From the NCBI RefSeq assembly GCF_018403185.1, contig NZ_BOSE01000008.1, positions 124,001-188,000 on the forward strand: 64,000 nucleotides of DNA, given 5' to 3'. The notes below the pieces were generated by a model. That model was given only the letters and a program-made list of their open reading frames with translations. It did no database searches and was not told the origin of the DNA. The stretch is from Paenibacillus montaniterrae. GTDB lineage: Bacteria > Bacillota > Bacilli > Paenibacillales > Paenibacillaceae. The translations under genes were made by a program, and so were the position numbers. Shown here in pieces: positions 9,043 through 18,109 of the stretch (the first letter of the stretch is position 1; every line of letters starts with the position of its first letter).

Positions 9043-9879
9043 TCAATGCGGCCATACGCGGTCAAATGCCTGGCGGCTTCGTTCCCACAAAGCATAAGAC
9101 GACTCGCTTGGCTGTGCTGCTGTCAGCACCTCCTGGGCAACTACCCCCATGTAGCCGATGTCCTGCAATGCCAGCAGAAATCCTGTCACATCAATGCTTC
9201 CTTCCCCTGGATATAGGCGGTCAAAGTCAAGCAATTCATGTGCAGGAAGCGGCTTGGCGTCGTTAATATGAACATGAACAATTTGCTTGGCTTCCAGCTT
9301 CCGAATAAGGCCAAGATCAGCTTCAGTTGTATGCCAATGATAGCAATCAAGCAGCAGTCCGATATTCGGCCGATCCAACAGCTGAATCCAGTCGAGAAAA
9401 TGGCCTATTTCCCAGAGAAACGGGTAATCGCAAGATTGGCGAAGATGATGAGGGCCAACGAACTCCAACGCCAGCGACATGCCATAAGCATTGAGAATAT
9501 CAGCACATAGCCTTAGCCTTTTGCTCGCGGCTATTAAAAAATGAGCTGGCAGATCATTGACTGAAGGCAGCACATATGTGCAGCATACTTTGCAGCCTAA
9601 AACAGCTGCGGCTTGTGCCTGCTGCTTTAATAGAGGCAGATCAGCTTGAAATCGATCGTCTGATTCCCGCCACTGCACAGGCAAGCCGATCGCTCCAATC
9701 TCGATTCCTGAATGACGCAGCATCTCCCCGGCATCGTCCAGGCTAGTTCGCTTGATCCAGTCAACAATCCGACCGCCATCCTCTTCAATAGCTTGAAACT
9801 TGAATTGTGAAGCAAGCTGCACAAACTCACTTGTATCCTTAACAACGCCAATTCCTGCTCGACTTATCCCTCGCTTCAT
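9043..9879 (-). CDS. TIM-barrel sugar isomerase/epimerase (AP endonuclease 2 family)
   Basis: 278 residues from MKRGISRAGIG. The start is chosen because GGAGGG lies seven bases upstream; a longer frame to 9936 has no such site. The Xyl isomerase-like TIM barrel is suggested by repeated barrel segments: LALEFVGP (E as likely metal ligand), NIGLLLDCYHW (D, H), IVHVHINDAKP (H, D) and GVVAQEVL (E). Members isomerise or epimerise ketoses, keto-sugars or inositol intermediates with a divalent metal. It is the last gene of the mannosidase operon, right after a zinc-type dehydrogenase, so dehydrogenase and epimerase may treat the sugar released by the mannosidase. The exact substrate cannot be read from sequence. 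Confidence 0.85.
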   Translation of the reverse strand: MKRGISRAGIGVVKDTSEFVQLASQFKFQAIEEDGGRIVDWIKRTSLDDAGEMLRHSGIEIGAIGLPVQWRESDDRFQADLPLLKQQAQAAAVLGCKVCCTYVLPSVNDLPAHFLIAASKRLRLCADILNAYGMSLALEFVGPHHLRQSCDYPFLWEIGHFLDWIQLLDRPNIGLLLDCYHWHTTEADLGLIRKLEAKQIVHVHINDAKPLPAHELLDFDRLYPGEGSIDVTGFLLALQDIGYMGVVAQEVLTAAQPSESSYALWERSRQAFDRVWPH

Positions 9880-9936
9880 GAAGCATCCCTCCAACATTAT
9901 AAATGTAGCATAGCAATGGCGATATGCCCCGGTCAA

Positions 9937-10953
9937 TTATTCGGACCAGTCGAACAATACGCCATGATAGCGATCCTTATGAAGACGAAGGCCCTCGTAT
10001 GCGACGGCAGCCTCCTCGGGTTTCATAATATGGCTGATTAATGGCTCAATCACCAGTCTGTTATTACTTATCAGTTCGAGAACCACGTTGGAGTTTCTAA
10101 CCAGTGAATGCTTGACATAGTTGTCCGGCTCCAGCGGATACCGCCACTCGTGAGCGCCCTTAAAGGTAATTGCCCCTTTGCCAATCAAATGACTATAGTT
10201 GAAAACATCGGTAACATTGACTGTATATTCTCCACGAGGACTACCGAGAAAGATTAGTTCTCCAAATTGAGCAATCATCGGCAAACTATCAACCGCTACC
10301 TTAGGGACGCCAGTGGCCTCGATCAACGTGGAAACGCCAACTCCGCTAGTAGCCTTGCGAATTTGCGAAACCACATCGCCGTCCGCTGCAGACAATCCAA
10401 GATAGAGTCCGCATTGTCCAGCGAGCTTTAGCCTTTCTTCCGACAGATCGATTCCAATTACATTCGCTCCCTGCAGCTTTGCCAATTGCGAGGCCATGTT
10501 GCCGACCAAGCCTAGCCCGGTCACGGCTATCGTGTCGCCCAGTTCAATTTGGGACACCCTGATGGCTGTCATCGCTACAGTTGCCAAGCGAGTAAAGGGG
10601 ATTAATCGCAGGTCCATATTTGCAGGAGCTTTAAGGAACACCCCTGAGGTTGGAACCACTTCATATAAGCAATGCTTGCCATAGTGAAATATAAGATCAC
10701 CAACAGCAATCCCTGCTGTCTCCTCTCCCAATGCCACAACTTCACTAACAGCGGCATACCCGGGAATTCCCGGCATGCTGAACCAGCCTTCTCCACCAGA
10801 AAGACAGGCTAGCTCTGTTCCCGGACTGATCAGCGTATACCGTTTTTTTACAAGCGCTTGCCCTGGTCGGAGCACCGGGGGGTTATAAGACAACTCATCT
10901 ACCAGAAGTTCTACTTTCCAAGGAGCAGTAAACACAATTTGTTTATTTTTCAT
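9937..10953 (-). CDS. Zinc-type alcohol dehydrogenase-like oxidoreductase (MDR family)
   Basis: 338 residues. The GroES-like N-terminal domain has a motif resembling LISPGTELACLSG. The Rossmann part has VTGLGLVGNMASQLAKLQGANVIGIDLS, giving GxGxxG and an Asp that favours NAD(H). The usual structural-zinc four-Cys lobe and the GHE catalytic motif are not obvious, so zinc dependence is doubtful. It lies between beta-mannosidase and the epimerase on the same strand and likely oxidises a hydroxyl of the imported or released sugar. Other MDR roles cannot be excluded. Confidence 0.8.
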   Translation of the reverse strand: MKNKQIVFTAPWKVELLVDELSYNPPVLRPGQALVKKRYTLISPGTELACLSGGEGWFSMPGIPGYAAVSEVVALGEETAGIAVGDLIFHYGKHCLYEVVPTSGVFLKAPANMDLRLIPFTRLATVAMTAIRVSQIELGDTIAVTGLGLVGNMASQLAKLQGANVIGIDLSEERLKLAGQCGLYLGLSAADGDVVSQIRKATSGVGVSTLIEATGVPKVAVDSLPMIAQFGELIFLGSPRGEYTVNVTDVFNYSHLIGKGAITFKGAHEWRYPLEPDNYVKHSLVRNSNVVLELISNNRLVIEPLISHIMKPEEAAVAYEGLRLHKDRYHGVLFDWSE

Positions 10954-10997
10954 TACGCTTATCCCCCATCACTCATGGAATTGTCATTACAAGCTTG

Positions 10998-13529
10998 CTA
11001 GCTTCGAATCACGCTTATTTCGGCTGCATTTAATGCACTGATTCTGATTGAATCAACAGCAAGAGCGAAGCCGTCAGCTTGATGAAGCGCAATGCCCCTG
11101 CTCTCACCTGGCAATAAATCAAAGAAATTATCACTCATGCGCACATTGCTCTGTGCAATCTGTATATTTACCATACGCGCTACTGCTCCGCTCGCTCGAA
11201 TATAAAGCAAGCCCTGCTCTTGCGACCAATAAGCAGCAAGAACTGACTCAGGCAACTTCAGCAATTGATGATCTCGCAAATAATAGTAATTGTCGTAGCA
11301 GCTCCATTCCTCAGCCGAAAGCTTGATGACAGCCTCGGTCGCGGCAATGCCGCCAAGCAGCTCTTCTTCCTTCCACTGCTTCAGCTTAACCGAGCGATTG
11401 GCTGGAACAGTTGCTGCCACCTCCATCTGCTGAACAAGCGCGCCGCTTACATGATAAGTCTCCAGCCGAATGCTGCCTGTCATGCTTTGCAGCGTATCGT
11501 TAACGACCCAGAGATCAGTAGACGCACCGGGCTCATGATCAATCGTCAATAGCAGCGGATGATAAAATTTGCGAGCATAATAGAAGGATGCTTTCGGAAG
11601 CAGCTCATAATCAATTAAAGACCAGCTCGTTCCCGGCCAACTGTCATTATGCTGCCAAATCAATGAGCCGCTTGTCCGTTGCTTGTTGCGACGATAATGC
11701 TCGATGCCGAACTTCAAGCCCTCCGCCTGCGTCAGCATGGAAAAGCTCATATATTGCTCGATATTGTTCGGAGCACCTGTATAGCCCTCCATCAGCAATA
11801 TTCCTTTACGATGGTTAGTATCCTTATTGCGATAAGCCATCTCTACACTTCCCCAATAAAATTGTCCATCGGGAATGTATTTTTCTAATGTGTAGCGATT
11901 GGCTGAAGCATGCATGCCAAATTCACTGCTGAACAGAGTATGATCTTTCTTGTAATTTTTGAAGCTTACACCTTCAATACTGTAATCCAGCATCGTCTTC
12001 TCGCCAAATTTTCTTGGGTAAACCGAGCCGTGCCAAACCTGCCAATTGTGGCGGTCCCCCTGATCGGGATCATTCGCGTCATTGCCGCCGAATGGTGAAG
12101 ATGGCCAGTATGGACGTGCAGGATCAAGCTCCTCCAGCAATTGCGGCAGCAGCTCATGATAGATGGTCTCGCCGTAGAAAGGACATGTAATATCTCCATC
12201 AGCCAGCTTCATATCGTAAAGCCAATCGATTTCATTATTGCCGCACCAAAGTGCTAGCGACGCATAATTTCTTAGCCGCTTAATATTGTAGCTCGCTTCC
12301 TGCTTCACATTTTCCATAAAGTCGGCATTATAATCAGGAAATAGGGCATTAGCAAATGTGAAGTCTTGCCATACTAACAAGCCAAGCCGATCGCACTCAC
12401 GATAGAAAATATCCTTTTCGTAAATCCCTCCTGCCCATACACGCAGCATATTCATGTTGCTGCCAACCGCAAGCTCGATCAAGTCGGTGTACCGCTTATC
12501 AGGAGCGGCTCCAATAAAATTGTCTACAGGAATCCAATTGGAGCCTTTGGCAAATAGTTTGACACCGTTCAGTATAAAAGCAAAGGAGTGATTGCCTTGT
12601 TCATCCTTAAGCTGCAGCTCAATAGAGCGGATGCCAAAGGGCTGCACGCAGCTGTCAACAGCCATGTCATCAACGAGCAAAGTCATTTCCAATTGATATA
12701 AATAAGGACTTCCAAGATCATGCGTCCACCACAGATTTGGACTGGCGATATGAAGCAAGCTTTCGCTGTGCCCGCCTTGAAGCGCCTGCACTTGTTCTGC
12801 AACCAGGTGGCCCTGGGCATTCAGCAAGGACACCTTTACAGTCAGCTTAGCAGCTGGATTATACCGTTTAACCTCGGTCTCTATCAGCAGCACTGCCTCT
12901 TCGTCTGCGATTGATAATGTTTTAGCATATACGCTTTCAATTCTCGCATGAGCACTTCTGCGCAAATGAACCTTGCCCCATATGCCTGCTGTCACTAATC
13001 TTGGACCCCAATCCCAGCCATAATTCATTGCAGCCTTGCGTATCCATGGACGCTCCTTCGTATAGGAGGACCATTGCATCTGCTGCTTGTCCTTATGATG
13101 AAGAAACAACGGATCAAATCTAACAGCTATCGTATTTTTGCCCGTTTTAGCTATTCTAGTAATATCGAATGAATACCCTCGATGCATATTAGCCGTCTTT
13201 GCAACTTCAAGACCATTGACATAAATCGTAGCAAATGTATCCAGTCCTTCGAAAACAAGTTCGAGCTTCTCATGCTGAGCAGGACGGTTGTCCAGCTGAA
13301 ATTTTGTGCGATACCACCATTCCTTTTCTTCAATCCAGCGACAGTTTAAATCGTTATGTCCGTAATAGGGATGAGCAATCATGTTCCTCTCAATCAAAGT
13401 CGAATGGACATCACCTGGTACTGTAGTTGTTAGCCAAAATCTATCATCCAGCCCTTCATCAGCTATTTGCAAGGGAGGAAACTGCCCGACATCAAAATGC
13501 TGTAATCTCCATTCTCCCGTAAGTTCCAT
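10998..13529 (-). CDS. Beta-mannosidase, GH2 family
   Basis: 843 residues if started at MELTGEWRLQ. That ATG has GGAGGAG just upstream, whereas ATG 13547 would overlap the stop of the preceding gene as TAATG; both starts are possible. It removes terminal beta-1,4-mannose from oligosaccharides or glycoconjugates. Seen: GH2 jelly-roll domain (WLTTTVPGDVHSTLIERNMI is typical of mannosidases), Ig-like domain, TIM barrel with acid/base ALWCGNNE (E433) and nucleophile SSEFGMH (E536), and C-terminal beta domains. No signal peptide, so it acts in the cytoplasm on imported oligosaccharide. It follows the binding protein with overlap or near overlap, a tight operon. Confidence 0.93.
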   Translation of the reverse strand: MELTGEWRLQHFDVGQFPPLQIADEGLDDRFWLTTTVPGDVHSTLIERNMIAHPYYGHNDLNCRWIEEKEWWYRTKFQLDNRPAQHEKLELVFEGLDTFATIYVNGLEVAKTANMHRGYSFDITRIAKTGKNTIAVRFDPLFLHHKDKQQMQWSSYTKERPWIRKAAMNYGWDWGPRLVTAGIWGKVHLRRSAHARIESVYAKTLSIADEEAVLLIETEVKRYNPAAKLTVKVSLLNAQGHLVAEQVQALQGGHSESLLHIASPNLWWTHDLGSPYLYQLEMTLLVDDMAVDSCVQPFGIRSIELQLKDEQGNHSFAFILNGVKLFAKGSNWIPVDNFIGAAPDKRYTDLIELAVGSNMNMLRVWAGGIYEKDIFYRECDRLGLLVWQDFTFANALFPDYNADFMENVKQEASYNIKRLRNYASLALWCGNNEIDWLYDMKLADGDITCPFYGETIYHELLPQLLEELDPARPYWPSSPFGGNDANDPDQGDRHNWQVWHGSVYPRKFGEKTMLDYSIEGVSFKNYKKDHTLFSSEFGMHASANRYTLEKYIPDGQFYWGSVEMAYRNKDTNHRKGILLMEGYTGAPNNIEQYMSFSMLTQAEGLKFGIEHYRRNKQRTSGSLIWQHNDSWPGTSWSLIDYELLPKASFYYARKFYHPLLLTIDHEPGASTDLWVVNDTLQSMTGSIRLETYHVSGALVQQMEVAATVPANRSVKLKQWKEEELLGGIAATEAVIKLSAEEWSCYDNYYYLRDHQLLKLPESVLAAYWSQEQGLLYIRASGAVARMVNIQIAQSNVRMSDNFFDLLPGESRGIALHQADGFALAVDSIRISALNAAEISVIRS

Positions 13530-13546
13530 GCTCTCCTCCATCATCA

Positions 13547-14866
13547 TTATTGAATCGCGCTCTCAGCTGCTTTTCCTTTTTCTACAAGCGTTTCATAGGC
13601 TTGCTCTAATGTCGTCTGGCCGAACATAACCGATTCCATCTCTGATTTGTAGGTTGCTGTAAAGTCTTCAGCTCCGGAAGGGGCCGGATAGAACGGCAAT
13701 GCATTCGGCTTGGCAACCTCAAGCAAGTCGATGCCAAGTCGTTCGCCCGAAGTAAGGTTTGGCTCAATGCTTGCCAGAACATCACTATTAATTGGAATGC
13801 CGCGAGTCGTTGCCAGAAGCTTGCCCGCTTCTTGATCTGAAATAAACCATTTCAAAAATTGCTTGGCTTGCTCGATATTATTGGACTTGGCGCTAACCGA
13901 GAAGAAAATCGTCGATTGCGCCCATCCCCCTCCGGCATTTCCGACAGGATAGCTGTTGACTGCAATTTCTCCTCCTTCCGGCAGCAGCGCTTCTACAGCA
14001 CTTGCAGAGCCAACTGACGACCCTCTCAGTATGACGTGCCCATTGGCAAACGAATCTGTCTGAGGATCATTTTCCTTGGAATATAGCTGCAAGTCAGCGG
14101 GTGGAACGATGCCTTGCTTTTGAAAATCGGCATATATTTCATTAAACTCGAACCATGTCTCCTTATCCAAATTGAAGGTCTTACCATCCTTGAAAATAGG
14201 ACCAAGCCCTTTAGAGGTTTGATAAAACTGATACCACTCCCAAATATTTCTCAGGTCATCAATCGGATAAACATCTTCGGGAAGCTTGGTACGGGCTTCA
14301 CGAGCATATTCAAAAAACTCTTCCCATGTCCAATTGTTGTGTGGAAGTGTAATGCCATATTGTTCAAAGGCCTTTTTGTTGTATACCATAGCCTGCCCAT
14401 TGTAACTGAGCGGAACCCCGTACAGCTTTCCATCTATCTTCACATTCTCTATCACTTGCTCATCCACGATTTCTGATAGATCAAGCTCAGACAAGTCGGC
14501 CAGCAAGCCGCGCTTGACATAGCTTTGAATATAAGCCGCATCCATCTGCATAATATCGGGCAAGGTGCCTGATGCAGCCAGTGTCGGCAGCTTGCTCCAG
14601 TAGCCGTCCCAAGCGGTATACTCAGGAGTGAAGGTTAGACCGGCATGCTGCTCCTCATAAAGCTTTAATGCTTTCGTTGTTGCTTCATGCCGCTGGTCAG
14701 AGCCCCACCACATAATCTTTATGTTCGTACTGCCTCCACTCTTTGAAGCGCCTGAGTTTGACTTGTTGGCAGACTCCGTTGAGTTGGAGGAGCAGCCGGA
14801 AATGACCAGTGCGGAAACTAGAGTAGCTGTGGTCAACAGCTTAAACCATGGATTGATTGCTTTCAT
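13547..14866 (-). CDS. ABC transporter sugar-binding lipoprotein (mannosidase operon)
   Basis: 439 residues. The signal region ends in the lipobox LVISGC, followed by a Ser/Asn/Lys-rich linker, then a family 1 solute-binding fold (KIMWWGSDQRHEATTKAL, then domain II). It should bind an oligosaccharide outside the membrane for the permeases 14897-16638. The stop codon overlaps the first ATG of the beta-mannosidase frame, so translational coupling is likely. Mannooligosaccharide as ligand is inferred only from that neighbour. Confidence 0.9.
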   Translation of the reverse strand: MKAINPWFKLLTTATLVSALVISGCSSNSTESANKSNSGASKSGGSTNIKIMWWGSDQRHEATTKALKLYEEQHAGLTFTPEYTAWDGYWSKLPTLAASGTLPDIMQMDAAYIQSYVKRGLLADLSELDLSEIVDEQVIENVKIDGKLYGVPLSYNGQAMVYNKKAFEQYGITLPHNNWTWEEFFEYAREARTKLPEDVYPIDDLRNIWEWYQFYQTSKGLGPIFKDGKTFNLDKETWFEFNEIYADFQKQGIVPPADLQLYSKENDPQTDSFANGHVILRGSSVGSASAVEALLPEGGEIAVNSYPVGNAGGGWAQSTIFFSVSAKSNNIEQAKQFLKWFISDQEAGKLLATTRGIPINSDVLASIEPNLTSGERLGIDLLEVAKPNALPFYPAPSGAEDFTATYKSEMESVMFGQTTLEQAYETLVEKGKAAESAIQ

Positions 14867-14896
14867 GTTAAATACACTCCCTTTTCATTTTTTGAA

Positions 14897-15730
14897 CTAT
14901 CCCTTTATTCCTGTCGTAGCAATACCCTCAACAAAATGCTTCTGAGCCAGGAAGAAAATAATCGCGGATGGCAAAACAGATAGCAGCGACATGGCCAGCA
15001 ATTGCCCCCACTGGACTTCAAATTGGTCAATAAACATTCTCAAGCCAAGACCGACTGTAAACTTTTCGACTGAGCTTAAATAAAGCAATTGAGAAAAGAA
15101 ATCGTCCCAGCTCCACAGAAACGTAAAAATGGCTACCGTATACAGCGCTGGCTTAATGAGCGGCATAGTAATACGAAAAAATATTCCGTAAACAGATGCT
15201 CCGTCTATTTGCGCAGCTTCATCCAGCTCACGCGGAATTCCGCGAATAAACTGTATAACTAGAAATATAAAGAATGCTCCTCCTCCAAAAAAATGCGGCA
15301 GGATCAAAGGAATATAGCTGTCGACGAAACCAAGCTTGTTGTACAGAATATATTGCGGAACCACCGTAACCTGTGCCGGCAGCATCAGCGTCATCATTAA
15401 CACAGCAAACCAGAAATTGCGAAATTTAAAATTAAGCCTGGCAAAGCCATATCCAACCAGCGCAGCAGTCAGCACCCCGCCCAGCACATTCCAAAATTCC
15501 ATCATCAACGTATTAGCAAAAAATGTTGTAAACGTATATTGCGAAGAGAAGGTCCAGCCTTCTGTATAGTTCTCCCACATCCACTGCTTGGGCCAAATCG
15601 TAGGCAATGACAGCTCAGAAGTGCTCTTGAATGAAGCGCCAATCCACCATATAACTGGATAGATCATCAGCAAGGAGAAAGGGATTAGAATGAGATGGCT
15701 TTTCCAAGCCTTTTTTGCTTCTGTTGCCAT
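14897..15730 (-). CDS. Sugar ABC transporter permease, MalG type (mannosidase operon)
   Basis: 277 residues, six predicted helices. The EAA loop reads LDEAAQIDGASVYGIFF ... MPLIKPALYT, and the end GIATTGIKG is typical of the family. It starts two bases after the stop of the MalF-type partner, so the two are translationally linked. The binding protein follows 30 bases downstream. Confidence 0.92.
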   Translation of the reverse strand: MATEAKKAWKSHLILIPFSLLMIYPVIWWIGASFKSTSELSLPTIWPKQWMWENYTEGWTFSSQYTFTTFFANTLMMEFWNVLGGVLTAALVGYGFARLNFKFRNFWFAVLMMTLMLPAQVTVVPQYILYNKLGFVDSYIPLILPHFFGGGAFFIFLVIQFIRGIPRELDEAAQIDGASVYGIFFRITMPLIKPALYTVAIFTFLWSWDDFFSQLLYLSSVEKFTVGLGLRMFIDQFEVQWGQLLAMSLLSVLPSAIIFFLAQKHFVEGIATTGIKG

Positions 15731-15732
15731 AG

Positions 15733-16638
15733 TTATCCTCTCCCCTCGGATTCATAATGGACCCAATATTTAGAAACTACAAAGTTGATAATCGTGAATA
15801 CGGCGATAATGAGCAGCAGGATCCATGCCAGAGCAGAAGCATAACCCATTTGAAATTGCTTAAAGGCTTTTTCATAAAGAAATAAAACATACATGTAGGT
15901 TGCATTGGCAGGACCGCCCGCTGTAATGACAAACGCCGAAGTGAACATTTGAAAAGCATTGATGATTCCTAATACGAGGTTGAAAAACATGACAGGCGAC
16001 AGCATTGGAAGTGTTATATTCCAAAACTTCCTCAGCACTCCTGCCCCGTCTACTGAAGCTGATTCATATAAATCCTTCGGGATTTGCTTCAGCCCAGCCA
16101 AAAATATGACCATCGTTGAGCCAAACTGCCAGGCACTCAACAAAACAAGGGTGCCGAGCGCTGTATTGGGATTGGAGATCCAGCCAATGCCTTCAATTCC
16201 AAACCAGCCAAGTACATGATTGATATAGCCATCTAGCCCAAACATATTGCGCCATAATGCTGCAACAGCAATACTGCCGCCAATAAGAGAAGGGAAATAA
16301 ATTAATGTACGATAAAAGCTCATTCCTTTAATATCCCGATTAAGCAGCATTGCAACCATCAATGAAAAAAATAGCTTGATAGGGACAGCAAACAACACAA
16401 AAGTAAAGGTGACCGCAAGCGACTTGACAAAAAGTCTGTCCTTTTGAAAAATATTTTCATAATTTTGCGACCCAATCCAGGTTGGGGAATCAAGCAATGA
16501 ATACTGCGTGAACGATAAATAAAGCGATTGCAAAATGGGCCATAGCGTTAGCAGCAGGAAGCCTATTAACCAAGGGGAAATAAAGACATACCCTGCTATA
16601 TTATGTTGATGTTTAATTCGCGACTGCTTCGCAAACAT
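15733..16638 (-). CDS. Sugar ABC transporter permease, MalF type (mannosidase operon)
   Basis: 301 residues, first gene of the operon. The opening GYVFISPWLIGFLLLTLWPI is the usual first helix. The EAA loop is YESASVDGAGVLRKFWNITLPMLSP. A sigma-A promoter with TTGACA (16725-16730) and ATATTA on the plus strand (16701-16706) lies upstream, and a LacI gene is encoded 248 bases further upstream on the same strand, with its own terminator in between. Confidence 0.93.
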   Translation of the reverse strand: MFAKQSRIKHQHNIAGYVFISPWLIGFLLLTLWPILQSLYLSFTQYSLLDSPTWIGSQNYENIFQKDRLFVKSLAVTFTFVLFAVPIKLFFSLMVAMLLNRDIKGMSFYRTLIYFPSLIGGSIAVAALWRNMFGLDGYINHVLGWFGIEGIGWISNPNTALGTLVLLSAWQFGSTMVIFLAGLKQIPKDLYESASVDGAGVLRKFWNITLPMLSPVMFFNLVLGIINAFQMFTSAFVITAGGPANATYMYVLFLYEKAFKQFQMGYASALAWILLLIIAVFTIINFVVSKYWVHYESEGRG

Positions 16639-16700
16639 AGCATTCCCTCATTTCTGTTAGAATCAGGTTTCACGATAAAATGTATCCGCTTTCTCAGTTT

Positions 16701-16730
16701 ATATTAAAAGATACATAGAGAATTTGTCAA
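16701..16730 (-). promoter_or_regulatory. Promoter of the beta-mannosidase operon
   Basis: Minus strand TTGACA (perfect -35) and TAATAT (-10) with an 18-base spacer, about 63 bases upstream of the permease start. AGTTTAT/ATAAACT half-sites at about 16696 and 16735 flank it and could bind the LacI protein encoded at 16886. Confidence 0.7.
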
Positions 16731-16758
16731 CTAAAATAAACTAACTTTTATCTTATAT

Positions 16759-16792
16759 GTAAACCTAACAAGGTTACTTTAATCGCTTTCAA
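16759..16792. promoter_or_regulatory. Candidate operator and cre-like site upstream of the mannosidase operon
   Basis: GTAAACCTAACAAGGTTAC (16759-16777) is an imperfect inverted repeat resembling the palindrome before the lacI gene (GTTTAC-tt-GTAAAC, 17987-18000). Next to it, minus-strand TTGAAAGCGATTAAAG (16777-16792) matches the CcpA cre consensus except one C. Both lie just upstream of the -35. Sites are inferred from similarity only. Confidence 0.4.
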
Positions 16793-16827
16793 AACAAACA
16801 ATTATTCATTAGATTTTCTAGAACACA

Positions 16828-16863
16828 AAAAAAAGCGTCTCTGTCCTTAGACAAAAACGCTTC
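16828..16863 (-). terminator. Terminator of the lacI-type gene
   Basis: On the minus strand AAGCGTTTTTGTC ... GACAGAGACGCTT is followed by eight T. It lies 23 bases after the stop of the regulator at 16886. Confidence 0.85.
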
Positions 16864-16885
16864 TTATCGAATAACAAATGTTGAT

Positions 16886-17962
16886 TTAATTGCTGCTTTT
16901 GTAAACCGAAGCAGGGTCAGGTGCATCTATGCTCCCGCGAATAATGAGATCGCTTTGCAGTAAAATCTTCTCATAAGGCATATAAATATTGGCCAGGCGC
17001 CTGAAAAGCATTTCTACTCCTTTAATACCAAGTACTTCCTTTTCAGCATTTACCGTGCTGAGCTCAGGAAACTGCTCTAAAATCTCCGCATCATTGTCAA
17101 AGCCGATTATGGATGTATGATGCGGAACGCGAATACCAAGCTCATTCATGGCATTCAAGCAAAGTGAAGCAATTTTATCGTTAGCGCATACGAACGCAGT
17201 AGGAAGGCTTCCCTCCTTCAGTTGCTTAAATCTCCGTGCAATAAGCTCCAGGTTGCTAATGGCCAGCGTTGGTTGGATAGAAAGTAAATCACGATCTGGC
17301 TCGTACGGTATTTCATGCTCCTGCAATGCAGATTTGAAGCCGCTCCAGCGATCAGAAAAGCTTCTCGCGAATCTCCAGTCCCCGACAAATTGAATATTGG
17401 TATGACCTTTCCCTATCAAATACATCACTTGCTTGCGTACAATATCATAATTGTTCATAAAAATACTGTCTGAGCTAACCAAATCATCTTCATGATCAAT
17501 CAGTACAAAGGGCACACCAATATTGCGCAGTTCAACCAGCATGGCGGATTGAATCAATCCAATCCCGATAATGCCCAGCAGCCCTTCAGGCCTCATAACC
17601 TTATGAAAATTGTCAGGTACATCATCTGTAATAAGAACAGAGGCGACGCCGCTGTTCTCCAGTCCCTTAAAGACACCGTCAAGGATCCTTCCCCAGTAGC
17701 CTGACTCTCTGTTCTGACTTCTAATATTGGGAATAAGAATCCCGACTAGCCTGCTTTGCTCTTCATTCAGTTGCTTTATTAGCTGAGTTCGCTTGCCGAG
17801 CTTTTGTTCGAGATAGCCAAGCTGGGATGCCACCTCAAATATTTTTTCCCTCGTAGCGGCACTAATGCCTGACTTTCCTGATAACGCTTTAGAAACTGCA
17901 TATTTCGAAACGCCAACTCGATCGGCAATTTCTTGCATCGTTACCTTCTTATGCTTATCCAT
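16886..17962 (-). CDS. LacI-family transcriptional regulator of the mannosidase operon
   Basis: 358 residues from MDKHKKVTM; GGAG lies nine bases before this ATG, while the longer frame to 17980 lacks an SD. N-terminal helix-turn-helix VTMQEIADRVGVSKYAVSKALSGKSGI with hinge helix, then a periplasmic-binding-protein-like sugar domain (VGILIPNIRS ... IIGFDNDAEI). It probably represses the operon 9043-16638 until its sugar binds. The 14-bp palindrome GTTTACTTGTAAAC (17987-18000) 25 bases before its start suggests autoregulation. Confidence 0.9.
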   Translation of the reverse strand: MDKHKKVTMQEIADRVGVSKYAVSKALSGKSGISAATREKIFEVASQLGYLEQKLGKRTQLIKQLNEEQSRLVGILIPNIRSQNRESGYWGRILDGVFKGLENSGVASVLITDDVPDNFHKVMRPEGLLGIIGIGLIQSAMLVELRNIGVPFVLIDHEDDLVSSDSIFMNNYDIVRKQVMYLIGKGHTNIQFVGDWRFARSFSDRWSGFKSALQEHEIPYEPDRDLLSIQPTLAISNLELIARRFKQLKEGSLPTAFVCANDKIASLCLNAMNELGIRVPHHTSIIGFDNDAEILEQFPELSTVNAEKEVLGIKGVEMLFRRLANIYMPYEKILLQSDLIIRGSIDAPDPASVYKSSN

Positions 17963-17986
17963 CGCAGTCCACTCCGACATTCATTA

Positions 17987-18000
17987 GTTTACTTGTAAAC
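17987..18000. promoter_or_regulatory. Palindromic operator before the lacI-type gene
   Basis: GTTTACTTGTAAAC is a perfect 14-bp palindrome, 25 bases upstream of the regulator start. LacI-family proteins often bind such sites to control their own gene. A related sequence lies at 16759-16777. Confidence 0.55.
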
Positions 18001-18109
18001 CAAATATTCTGCATATTATCATAACAAATTATGATATGGCTGTATAGAATACTTAGCTACTTAACGTGACAATAAACGCTTTAGTGGATTATATGAATGG
18101 TCGTGCCCA

